From: Candidatus Neoflavobacterium equi | GTDB lineage: Bacteria; Bacteroidota; Bacteroidia; Flavobacteriales; Flavobacteriaceae | Reading direction: 5' to 3' | NCBI GenBank assembly: GCA_018065745.1 | Contig: JAGHSS010000366.1 | Span: 1-11,463 of the forward strand | DNA length: 11,463 nucleotides | Shown here: one piece after another, positions 1 through 7,837 of the stretch | Layout: each line of letters opens with the position of its first letter | How positions within the stretch are numbered: the stretch's first letter is position 1 | Program-made: the position numbers and the translations under genes | The notes under the pieces: generated by a model | Databases searched by the model: none | What the model was told of the DNA's origin: nothing | Seen by the model: only the letters and a program-made list of their open reading frames with translations

Positions 1-1
1 A

Positions 2-445
2 CTACCCTCTTTGGAACGCATTGATTTTGAACTAGAGAATGGAAGTCTTGTTCCAGCACATTTTCACGTTACTGAAGTGGGACAGGTAACCAAAAAATTT
101 ATTGATTGTGGTGGTGTGGTGCGCACAGAACAGGTGGTCAACTTTCAATTGTGGAATGCGGACGATTTGGAGCATCGATTGAAACCAAACAAATTGGCAC
201 ACATCATCTCCCTTGCTGAAGGACAATTGGGTTTGATTGACGCAGAAATTGAGGTAGAATACCAACAAGAGACCATCGGGAAATAAGAGTTGGATTACAA
301 TGGAAATGCGTTTGTATTAAAGAATAAAACAACGGCTTGTTTGGCGCCAAACGCCTGTGATATTCCCGGGGCAAAGGCAAAGGTGACTTTGGAAAATCTG
401 GGAAACAATGGAGCAAGTTGTGATGTTACTAAAGGGTGCTGTTAA
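2..445 (+). pseudogene. DUF6428-family protein, 5'-partial, with in-frame stop
   Basis: The reading frame is already open at the left edge (LPSLERIDFELENGSLVP...), so the true start lies outside the window. The visible protein contains HFHVTEVG, FIDCGGVVRTE and NFQLWNADDLEHRLKP, which I recognise as the flavobacterial DUF6428 family. That family commonly sits beside ArsR-type regulators and arsenate-reductase-like phosphatases; its biochemical function is unknown. A TAA at 284-286 stops the frame after TIGK. The same frame then continues without interruption to TAA 443-445, encoding ELDYNGNAFVLKNKTTAC and ending in a cysteine-rich tail (CLAPNAC ... CDVTKGCC). From memory, relatives read through here as roughly TIGK-Y-G-LDFN, so the TAA probably replaces a tyrosine codon by one base change. 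It could be a real nonsense mutation, a sequencing error or a readthrough site. If translation stops at 284, the protein lacks the last about 52 residues, including all the clustered cysteines. Confidence 0.75.
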
Positions 446-470
446 TAACAACATTCCTATAAAAAGTAAA

Positions 471-582
471 TTACCCAAGCGTTAGGGATTGTAGCGGCAT
501 CCTTTTGGGGAGCTTGCGGACCAAAAGATAGAGCGGAAAGCCCGGCGCTTCCTCCCTTTTTTCAGGGAGGAAGGCAACGCCC
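471..582 (+). ncRNA. Candidate structured RNA, Flavo-1-like motif
   Basis: This intergenic stretch carries GCGTTAGGGATTGTAGCGG, CATCCTTTTGG, CCAAAAGATAGAGCGGAAAG and AACGCCC blocks. I recognise them as a sequence scattered through flavobacterial genomes, most likely the Flavo-1 RNA motif; the name is from memory. A branched fold is visible. The closing stem pairs GCGTT 479-483 with AACGC 576-580. GGG 485-487 can pair with CCC 541-543. An inner hairpin pairs CTTTTGG 502-508 with CCAAAAG 521-527, extendable by AT/AT across one bulged C. A second hairpin pairs TTCCTCCC 549-556 with GGGAGGAA 565-572 over an 8-nt loop. There is no U-run after the stems, so it does not look like a simple terminator. 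The strand follows the orientation in which I know the motif. No TAnnTTTG box was found just upstream, so it may be a cis element or be read from the preceding gene. Its function is unknown. Confidence 0.65.
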
Positions 583-608
583 AAAAAATAGTTATACAAA
601 ATGTGTTA

Positions 609-1250
609 TTAACTTCCCAAGCGTTCCAGGATCCAATCCAGGTCTTGGGCAGTATAACGCATTCTGTCATGCAATCTGTTGGCGCGTCCTTGCCAGAATT
701 CCACACTGATTGGAGTGACTAAAAATCCGCCCCAATGTGCAGGTCTGGGTACTTCTGTATGCTCAAAATCTGCTTCCAAATGCTGGAGGCGATTTTCTAA
801 AAATGCCCTATCCGGGATCACATCGCTCTGTGGAGACACCAAAGCGCCAATTTGGCTTCCCTTGGGTCTGGAGTGAAAATAGGCATCAGACACGGCTTCT
901 GTAGTTTTTGTAGCAATCCCTTTGATGATGACCTGACGTTCCATTCCGGGCCAAAAAAAGGATAAACACACCTTAGGATTGGCAATTATTGCCTTCCCCT
1001 TTTCAGAGTCGTAATTGGTGTAAAAAATAAAACCATTTTCATCATATTTCTTTAGCAATACAACGCGTGACTTGGGAAAACCGTCCAATCCAACGGTGGA
1101 AACAGTCATGGCATTGACTTCATCCACACCACCAAAATCTTCTGATTCACAGAACCAACGGTGAAACAAATTGATGGGATCAGTGGGCAATTGTCCTTCC
1201 AACAAGGCACTTTTTTCATAAGATTTTCTGTAGTCGCTCAAATCACTCAT
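609..1250 (-). CDS. pdxH: Pyridoxamine/pyridoxine 5'-phosphate oxidase
   Basis: This is a 213-residue FMN-dependent oxidase that converts pyridoxine or pyridoxamine 5'-phosphate to pyridoxal 5'-phosphate with oxygen, the final step of B6 salvage. It is a soluble cytoplasmic homodimer. The length matches the family. Visible signatures are RVVLLK (62-67) and FYTNYDSEKG (76-85) in the FMN-binding half, RPKGSQIGALVSPQS (128-142), and the C-terminal signature FWQGRANRLHDRMRY (185-199), whose Arg and His residues contact the substrate phosphate and ring. The protein ends WILERLGS, close to the usual W...RL.P ending. It is the last gene of the minus-strand cluster, 25 nt after rnz. No clear hairpin with a U-run follows its stop, so the operon end is undefined. 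Confidence 0.95.
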   Translation of the reverse strand: MSDLSDYRKSYEKSALLEGQLPTDPINLFHRWFCESEDFGGVDEVNAMTVSTVGLDGFPKSRVVLLKKYDENGFIFYTNYDSEKGKAIIANPKVCLSFFWPGMERQVIIKGIATKTTEAVSDAYFHSRPKGSQIGALVSPQSDVIPDRAFLENRLQHLEADFEHTEVPRPAHWGGFLVTPISVEFWQGRANRLHDRMRYTAQDLDWILERLGS

Positions 1251-1275
1251 GTCAAATATTTTGTATTAATAACGT

Positions 1276-2181
1276 CTAAAACTCAAAGGTCTTGCCTTCT
1301 TGGGCAATTTCTGTACGTTCAAAGATAGGGCAAGCTTCGTCTTTAAACAACTGAAAGGATTTATATCTGCTGGAAAAATGGCCCAAAATTAATTGTCCCA
1401 CTTGGGCCTGTTTGGCAATTTCTGCAGCTTCCTGAGCGGTGCTATGCAGGGTTTTTTTGGCCAATTCTTGGTCTTTTTTCAAAAATGTAGCCTCGTGATA
1501 CAACACACTCGCGCCTTGAATCACTTCCACAATTGGGGGGTGAAAGGCGGTGTCTGAACAAAAGGCATAGGACTTTTGAGGAATTTTTCCAAATGTAAGA
1601 TCTTCAGAAGTCAACACCTGTCCGTTTTCCAAGGTAATAGTACCACCTTGTTTGGCTTTGTTGTAATAAACCACAGGAACTTCATAGTGGTTCAACGCGT
1701 CCAAATTGAGCTGATATACCTCCTCTTTTTCTTCAATCAAAAAGCCATTTGTATACACTCTATGCTTTAATGGAATGGTCTTCACTGTGACGTGTTTGTC
1801 CTCAAAGATCAACTCAGATTCCTTGGAACTCAACTCGTGAAAATACAGCTTGTACCCAGTGTAGCTGTTACCTAACTTCAATTGCAAAAGGATCATTTCC
1901 TTGATGCCCACAGGTCCATAAATGTGTAAATCATCCAAGCGGTTAAGCAGGGTAAATGTAGACACCAACCCAATCAATCCAAAGACGTGGTCTCCGTGCA
2001 AATGGGATATAAAAATATGGTTTATTCTGGAAAATTTGATTCTGTTGCGGCGCAATTGCACCTGGCTCCCTTCCCCACAATCAATCATAAACATATGACC
2101 TTTGGTTTCCAGGATTTGTGAAGTGGGATTAGTAACTGTACCGGGCGTTGCCGCGGTACAGCCTAATATATGTAATTTCAT
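1276..2181 (-). CDS. rnz: Ribonuclease Z (tRNA 3' endonuclease)
   Basis: This 301-residue metallo-beta-lactamase-fold enzyme cleaves pre-tRNA after the discriminator base so that CCA can be present or added. All expected metal ligands are visible: the HxHxDH motif HLHGDH at 60-65 (H60, H62, D64, H65), then H140 (in LKHRVYTNGF), D210 (FCSDTAFH) and H268 (LGHFSSRY), spaced as in the short bacterial form. A central insertion (about 149-190) corresponds to the substrate-binding region. Length is normal and the enzyme looks intact. The ATG start lies 20 nt after the STAS-like gene, and the N-terminus MKLHILGCTAATP is typical of the family. It appears co-transcribed with the pyr genes upstream and pdxH downstream. 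Confidence 0.95.
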   Translation of the reverse strand: MKLHILGCTAATPGTVTNPTSQILETKGHMFMIDCGEGSQVQLRRNRIKFSRINHIFISHLHGDHVFGLIGLVSTFTLLNRLDDLHIYGPVGIKEMILLQLKLGNSYTGYKLYFHELSSKESELIFEDKHVTVKTIPLKHRVYTNGFLIEEKEEVYQLNLDALNHYEVPVVYYNKAKQGGTITLENGQVLTSEDLTFGKIPQKSYAFCSDTAFHPPIVEVIQGASVLYHEATFLKKDQELAKKTLHSTAQEAAEIAKQAQVGQLILGHFSSRYKSFQLFKDEACPIFERTEIAQEGKTFEF

Positions 2182-2201
2182 AAATGGTCTTTAAAATGGG
2201 T

Positions 2202-2531
2202 TTAAAACCCTAAATCGCGCTCAATGTCTTCCATCTGGATGATGTCAAAGGCCTCTTGCAAGGTTGGCGCTATATTTAAATGATCTGGCGCCTCATTGTA
2301 ATCCACGTCTTTGACAACAAAAACAAAGGATTTGCGCATCGCAATGTGTTGTGCCGCCAAATCTGAAAACAATTCAAGAACGTCAAAATCTATATTTTCT
2401 TCTTGAAAATCAACAATAATATTGTGATCTAAATGGGTGCTGTAATTGGCTTTTACCTCATTTAAAAATGAAGTTACATCCAAGTTAGCTATTGAAAAAA
2501 TGTAAGCGTTTCCTTCCAATACAATGGTCAT
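2202..2531 (-). CDS. Small STAS-like protein upstream of rnz
   Basis: This 109-residue soluble protein has no signal or membrane segment. Its likely order is an N-terminal beta pair (MTIVLEGNAYIFSIANLDV), a strand HNIIVDFQ (36-43), a helix (FDVLELFSDLAAQHIAMRKS), a strand FVFVVKD, and a C-terminal helix with the highly conserved-looking end APTLQEAFDIIQMEDIERDLGF. That arrangement and the TLQEA.D.I.MEEIER ending resemble STAS/anti-sigma-factor-antagonist folds. I see no recognisable phosphorylatable serine loop. Homologues in flavobacteria sit just upstream of rnz and I believe some are labelled ribonuclease Z by proximity, but this protein has no metal-binding motif and is not a nuclease by sequence. 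Spacing is 29 nt from the gene before it and 20 nt to rnz, so it is probably co-expressed. Its function is unknown; a regulatory or partner role is inference. Confidence 0.8.
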   Translation of the reverse strand: MTIVLEGNAYIFSIANLDVTSFLNEVKANYSTHLDHNIIVDFQEENIDFDVLELFSDLAAQHIAMRKSFVFVVKDVDYNEAPDHLNIAPTLQEAFDIIQMEDIERDLGF

Positions 2532-2560
2532 ATCTGTTCTTTTTTTTACAAATATAAGGA

Positions 2561-2992
2561 TTACTTTGTATAATCTGTCGGTTTGATCACGATGCTCAGT
2601 ACTTTAACCTCTGCACGGTCTTTGTACACATATTCCAACTGTACTTGGTTTTTGACAAATTCTGGATATTCTGGCAAATCTGCAATTGCATTTGTCAGCC
2701 TTGGAGTCATCACTTGTTGGAGGGAATCCACATTGAGTTTGTACCCTTGGATTTGATCCAGTTTGTAGATGTATTGCACAATATTTGGACCATAGGCATT
2801 GACCTGAATCAGCCTGGTTTGGGCATCAACTTTTAACGGTGCCTTTTGGTTTAGCGCCTTGGCATAAGTGACTACAAAAGGTTGCTCAGCCCCGATGATG
2901 GGAAACATCCTGTTGGCAAAAAATGCTGCCAAACCTAAAGAAACTACAAAAGACCCGATTAAAAATGCGGTTCCACCATTGATTTTTTTCAT
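2561..2992 (-). CDS. Membrane-anchored unknown protein coupled to pyrB
   Basis: I do not recognise a named family. The 143-residue product has a short basic N-terminus (MKKINGG), one hydrophobic segment at about 8-26 (AFLIGSFVVSLGLAAFF) and a polar domain of about 115 residues, so it is probably anchored in the inner membrane with the domain in the periplasm. There is no lipobox cysteine after the hydrophobic stretch and no cysteine in the whole protein. The domain alternates short strands and helices (RLIQVNAYGPNIVQYIYKLD, VQLEYVYKDRAEVKVLSIVI). Its ATG directly follows the pyrB stop codon (TAA then ATG, no spacer), so translation is probably coupled to pyrB. Nothing in the sequence indicates a pyrimidine function. 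Confidence 0.85.
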   Translation of the reverse strand: MKKINGGTAFLIGSFVVSLGLAAFFANRMFPIIGAEQPFVVTYAKALNQKAPLKVDAQTRLIQVNAYGPNIVQYIYKLDQIQGYKLNVDSLQQVMTPRLTNAIADLPEYPEFVKNQVQLEYVYKDRAEVKVLSIVIKPTDYTK

Positions 2993-3919
2993 TTATTTGA
3001 TTTTTGAAGCGAGTAAATAGATGACCGCCATTCTGATGGCAACCCCATTCTCTACCTGGTTTAAGATCACGGATTGACTGGAATCTGCCACGTCTGAGGT
3101 AATCTCAACACCGCGATTGATTGGTCCTGGGTGCATTACAATAATTTCTTTGTCCAAAGAATCTAATAGATTTTTGTCCAAGCCATATTGCTGTGCATAT
3201 TCTCTTGTGGATGGGAAGTAATTCACGTCCAAACGCTCATTTTGAACACGCAACATATTGGCCACATCACACCAGTTCAAGGCCTTGCGCAAATTGGGTT
3301 CATAGCGCACTCCCAAATCTGTAATGTAACGCGGTATCAAAGTTTTTGGTCCGCAAACCATCACTTCTGCCCCTTGCATCTGCAATGCATAAATATTGGA
3401 TAAGGCCACGCGAGAATGCAAAATATCTCCCACAATAACCACTTTCTTTCCGGCAACTTCACCAAGAGATTCTCTGATGGTAAAACTGTCCAAAAGTGCC
3501 TGTGTTGGATGTTCATGAGCTCCGTCTCCAGCATTGACAATCTTGGCATTGACATTTTTTGACAAGAAATGTGCTGCTCCTGGATTGCTGTGACGCATCA
3601 CAACCATGTCCACTTTCATAGACAAAATGTTGTTCACCGTGTCAATTAATGTTTCTCCTTTTTTAACAGAACTCTGTGCTGCAGAAAAACTGATCACGTC
3701 TGCAGACAAACGCTTTTGAGCCAACTCAAAAGACAATTTGGTACGGGTACTATTTTCAAAGAAAATATTGGCAATGGTAATATCTCTTAAAGAGGGTACT
3801 TTTTTTATGGGACGATTGATGACTTCTTTGAACTGATCTGCCGTTTCAAAAATCAAGTCAATATCGTTTTTATTGATGTATTTTATTCCAAGTAAATGAT
3901 CTACACTGAGCTCTTTCAT
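2993..3919 (-). CDS. pyrB: Aspartate carbamoyltransferase, catalytic chain
   Basis: This 308-residue enzyme condenses carbamoyl phosphate and aspartate to N-carbamoyl-aspartate, the committed step of de novo pyrimidine synthesis. Length and motifs match the catalytic chain. FFENSTRTKLSFELA carries the carbamoyl-phosphate loop STRT (57-60), SVKKGE (84-89) is the mobile 80s loop, HEHPTQALLD (135-144) and HSR (168-170) line the active site, and HPGPINRG (263-270) is the conserved C-terminal segment. No regulatory chain (pyrI) occurs in the window. Instead the gene follows pyrR by 21 nt, as in Gram-positive-type pyr operons, so it probably works as an unregulated trimer; that last point is inference. 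The next gene starts immediately after its stop. Confidence 0.96.
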   Translation of the reverse strand: MKELSVDHLLGIKYINKNDIDLIFETADQFKEVINRPIKKVPSLRDITIANIFFENSTRTKLSFELAQKRLSADVISFSAAQSSVKKGETLIDTVNNILSMKVDMVVMRHSNPGAAHFLSKNVNAKIVNAGDGAHEHPTQALLDSFTIRESLGEVAGKKVVIVGDILHSRVALSNIYALQMQGAEVMVCGPKTLIPRYITDLGVRYEPNLRKALNWCDVANMLRVQNERLDVNYFPSTREYAQQYGLDKNLLDSLDKEIIVMHPGPINRGVEITSDVADSSQSVILNQVENGVAIRMAVIYLLASKIK

Positions 3920-3940
3920 TTGTGTTGTAATATATAGTAG

Positions 3941-4489
3941 TTAGTCGTTTTGTTTATTGATCAGCAAGACACAGTCTTCTCCGTCCTTTTGCGCCCAATG
4001 CACAAGCACCTTGTCATTGTTTAAGGCATCCACCTGTCTGCCTCTGTAATCTGGTTGAATGGGCAAATCCCTGCTGAAGCGTCTGTCAATTAAAACCAAC
4101 AGCTCAATTACTTCTGGTCTTCCAAAAGATTGTATAGCCGTCAATGCAGAACGGATGCTTCTTCCAGTGTACAAGACGTCGTCAATGAAAACCACTTTTT
4201 TATTTTCAACCAAAAAATCAATCTGAGTTTTGTTGGCCTCCAAGGGTTTTTCATTTCTTCTAAAATCATCCCTAAAGAACGTGATGTCCAAAAATCCCAA
4301 AGGGACATTAGAGATGTTGTATTCTGAGGCAAGAATTTCTTGTATACGTTGAGCTAAGAAAGCTCCACGAGGTTGGATACCTATCAAAATGGTGTCTTTG
4401 AAGTCCAAGTGCTTTTCAACCAATTGACAAGCCAAACGATGCAATATGATATTGACTTCTTTAGCAGTAAGCAATACTTTTTGTTCCAT
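3941..4489 (-). CDS. pyrR: PyrR: pyr regulator / uracil phosphoribosyltransferase
   Basis: This 182-residue type I phosphoribosyltransferase matches PyrR in length. The PRPP-binding loop VVFIDDVLYTGRSIRSAL lies at 99-116 with the acidic pair D103-D104. Other family features are IGIQPRGAFLAQRI (37-49), GFLDITFFRDD (65-75) and DRRFSRDLPIQPDYRGRQV (135-153). In Firmicutes, PyrR binds pyr mRNA in response to UMP and drives attenuation, with weak uracil phosphoribosyltransferase activity. It is the first gene of the minus-strand cluster. The roughly 70-nt leader before it shows no attenuator hairpin, antiterminator or PyrR-site-like sequence (ARUCCNGNGAGGYU), so RNA-level regulation is not evident here. 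A weak -7-like box, TAATTTTA, lies at 4511-4518 with no properly spaced TTG. Confidence 0.93.
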   Translation of the reverse strand: MEQKVLLTAKEVNIILHRLACQLVEKHLDFKDTILIGIQPRGAFLAQRIQEILASEYNISNVPLGFLDITFFRDDFRRNEKPLEANKTQIDFLVENKKVVFIDDVLYTGRSIRSALTAIQSFGRPEVIELLVLIDRRFSRDLPIQPDYRGRQVDALNNDKVLVHWAQKDGEDCVLLINKQND

Positions 4490-4560
4490 ATAGTAGTGTT
4501 GTTTGGAAGGTAAAATTACATTTTTAAACTGAAAAATGCCGTCTCAAAATGGGCAATTTG

Positions 4561-4597
4561 CAAAAAAAAAGCCAGTTTCCAAAAAGGAAACTGGCTT
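4561..4597 (-). terminator. Rho-independent terminator of the ABC-F gene
   Basis: A perfect 12-bp stem pairs AAGCCAGTTTCC (4569-4580) with GGAAACTGGCTT (4586-4597) around a 5-nt loop. Read on the minus strand it is followed by nine consecutive T residues (4562-4570, the first two shared with the stem). It starts 5 nt after the ABC-F stop codon and separates that gene from pyrR. Confidence 0.93.
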
Positions 4598-4602
4598 ATA
4601 AA

Positions 4603-6231
<1,629 letters not shown>

Positions 6232-6248
6232 TTAAACTAAAATTGATG

Positions 6249-6278
6249 CAAAAATACAACAAAAATGCGGATTTACAA
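6249..6278 (-). promoter_or_regulatory. Bacteroidota-type promoter of the ABC-F gene
   Basis: On the minus strand TATTTTTG (6249-6256) matches TAnnTTTG exactly, and a TTG lies at 6276-6278, 19 nt upstream, within the expected -33/-7 spacing. Transcription would start about 25 nt before the ATG at 6217-6219. Based on the consensus described for Bacteroides and Flavobacterium promoters. Confidence 0.8.
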
Positions 6279-6349
6279 TTATTTTTATCCCCGCAATTTC
6301 TTACAAACTTTTTTAACTGTATATTAACAGCGATTTTAGCAAACAATTA

Positions 6350-6357
6350 TAATTTTG
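6350..6357 (+). promoter_or_regulatory. -7 element for the thioredoxin-fold lipoprotein
   Basis: TAATTTTG matches the Bacteroidota -7 consensus TAnnTTTG exactly. No TTG is found at the ideal -33 spacing. It implies a 5' leader of roughly 17-20 nt before the ATG at 6381 and argues against the earlier in-frame start codons near 6243, which would lie upstream of the promoter. Confidence 0.6.
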
Positions 6358-6380
6358 TTCAAATAACTGACAATTCCACA

Positions 6381-7781
6381 ATGAGACGCCTCACGCTTGT
6401 ATTTTTCTTTTTAACCTGCTTATTATCCCTGACTGGGTGCCAAAATAAATTTGACGCTCAAGACTACAAAGCTTATTTTGGTGGTGAAATTTTGAACCCC
6501 AACAACAGATATATTGTATTTCTGAAAGACAATGTGGTGATTGATTCCATGTTGCTGGATGAGAAAAACAGGTTCTTCTTTGCCTTTGATTCCTTGGCAC
6601 CAGGGATGTATACCTTTAAAAATGAACCTGAATTTCAAAATGTGTACTTTGACAAAAATGACAGCATCATGGTCAATATGAATGCCAAGAAATTTGATCA
6701 CTCCATCGTTTTTTGCGGTAGAGGTGATTTGAAAAACAATTTCTTGATGGATTTATACTTGAAAAATGAAGAGGACAAAAATGAAATGTTCTATGCTTAT
6801 GACAAGGACATCAAGGAATTTAAACATGCCTTGGACTCTACTTATGATACCAAGCTTGATTATTACAAAAACAGAAAAGAAGTAATTCAATGGTCTGAAG
6901 GCTTTGATTTTTATGTCAAAACATTGATCAATTACAACTATTATACAAAACTTGAGCTTTATCCTTACATACACCAAAGAAGAACAGCTCAGGATGTAAA
7001 GCCAAAATTGCCTAAAAACTATTATGACTTTAGAAAAAACATCAACCTGAATGATGAACGCATCATCAACTACCAACCGTTTTCTACATATTTAACCGCC
7101 ATGCTAAACAATCTGGCCTACAAAGATTGTATGGATGAAGATGTAAATACAGACAAGGCATTGGAGTGTAATATTGTTAAATTGGAATTGACCAACAAGC
7201 TGTTTAACACAGATAAAATCAAAAATTCCATCCTCAACAACATTGCGTTTATGTACCTCTTAGAGGATCAAAATTTATTGAATAATGAAAAGTTTTTAAA
7301 GGCTTACTTTAAATACAGTACTGACAACAGCAAGCACAATGAGATTTTAAAAATCAGCAAGGCTGCTCAGAAATTAAAACCAAACACGCCGTTGCCAGAT
7401 GAGATTTTAATTGATTATACGGGGGAAAAACAAAGTTTAAGATCCATGATCAACAAGCAAACGGTTTTGTTTTTCTGGTCTAAGAAATCTCTTGCTCACT
7501 TTGAATCTGCACATATAAAGGTGGAAGAATTAAAGAAAAAATTCCCAAACACCCAGTTTTTCTCCATCAATATTGATGACGATTACAGGGAATGGCAACG
7601 CACATTAAACGATTACAACCTGGATCCAACAGTTGAATTCCACGCGACAAATTACAAGAATTCAAAGGAGAAATGGGTAATCACAAAAATTCAACGCACC
7701 ATGATCATCAATGCAGACGGCACCATCAAAAATGCCTTTGTCAATTTGTTTGATTCCAACTTCATACAGTTATTACCTTAA
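6381..7781 (+). CDS. Lipoprotein with CxxC-less thioredoxin-like domain
   Basis: I chose the ATG at 6381 because it begins a clean lipoprotein signal, MRRLTLVFFFLTCLLSLTGC, with lipobox LTGC and lipidated Cys20. The frame is open back to 6243, but that extension lacks a signal and crosses the promoter. The 466-residue product has a beta-rich N-terminal domain (about 30-120: AYFGGEILNPNNRYIVFLKD, VVIDSMLLDEKNRFFF) resembling the DUF4369-type domain that precedes thioredoxin domains in Bacteroidota. A helical middle region rich in Asn, Lys and Tyr follows (about 120-330). The C-terminal thioredoxin-like domain (about 335-466) has the expected strand VLFFW at 362-366, but WSKKS (366-370) replaces WCxxC, so it cannot act as a disulfide reductase. 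Later segments NTQFFSINID and QRTMIINADGTI fit the fold. It is probably in the outer membrane or periplasm; its function is unknown. It is transcribed alone, divergent from the ABC-F gene. Confidence 0.9.
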   Translation: MRRLTLVFFFLTCLLSLTGCQNKFDAQDYKAYFGGEILNPNNRYIVFLKDNVVIDSMLLDEKNRFFFAFDSLAPGMYTFKNEPEFQNVYFDKNDSIMVNMNAKKFDHSIVFCGRGDLKNNFLMDLYLKNEEDKNEMFYAYDKDIKEFKHALDSTYDTKLDYYKNRKEVIQWSEGFDFYVKTLINYNYYTKLELYPYIHQRRTAQDVKPKLPKNYYDFRKNINLNDERIINYQPFSTYLTAMLNNLAYKDCMDEDVNTDKALECNIVKLELTNKLFNTDKIKNSILNNIAFMYLLEDQNLLNNEKFLKAYFKYSTDNSKHNEILKISKAAQKLKPNTPLPDEILIDYTGEKQSLRSMINKQTVLFFWSKKSLAHFESAHIKVEELKKKFPNTQFFSINIDDDYREWQRTLNDYNLDPTVEFHATNYKNSKEKWVITKIQRTMIINADGTIKNAFVNLFDSNFIQLLP

Positions 7782-7823
7782 ACAAAAAGGGATGGATTCC
7801 ACAGAATCCATCCCTTTTTGTTT
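7780..7823 (+). terminator. Bidirectional terminator, 20-bp perfect inverted repeat
   Basis: Arms 7780-7799 and 7804-7823 are perfectly complementary around a 4-nt loop (CACA). The core GGGATGGATTC/GAATCCATCCC is flanked by A5 and T5 runs, so both strands have a stem followed by a U-run. It overlaps the lipoprotein stop codon and lies 14 nt beyond the stop of the convergent small membrane protein gene, so it can terminate both. Confidence 0.92.
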
Positions 7824-7837
7824 GTCGTTTACTGGAA

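Larger units (their letters stand above)
609..4489 (-). other. Probable operon pyrR-pyrB-unknown-STAS-rnz-pdxH
   Basis: Six genes on one strand are separated by 21, 0, 29, 20 and 25 nt in transcription order, with no terminator hairpin between them. The upstream boundary is set by the ABC-F terminator at 4561-4597. This packing suggests one transcript that joins pyrimidine synthesis, tRNA processing and B6 metabolism. The operon is inferred from spacing only; internal promoters in the AT-rich gaps are possible. Confidence 0.65.

Noticed and set aside
545..575. Hairpin 549-556/565-572 as a terminator for pdxH or the upstream gene
   Set aside because: Neither strand has a U-run directly after the stem; it fits better as part of the structured RNA element.
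482..706. Minus-strand reading frame across the RNA element and the pdxH 3' end
   Set aside because: It overlaps pdxH in another frame, has no family resemblance and spans RNA-like stems.
4511..4518. TAATTTTA on the minus strand as a promoter for pyrR
   Set aside because: It is one base off TAnnTTTG, and the nearest upstream TTG is about 26 nt away, beyond the usual spacing; kept only as a weak possibility in the pyrR entry.
6243..6380. N-terminal extension of the lipoprotein from start codons near 6243
   Set aside because: It lacks a signal peptide, overlaps the ABC-F promoter and would lie upstream of the -7 box at 6350; the ATG at 6381 gives a proper lipoprotein signal.
6423..7076. Minus-strand frames inside the thioredoxin-fold lipoprotein gene
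   Set aside because: They are shadows of an AT-rich coding gene with a clear product on the plus strand; they show no motifs.
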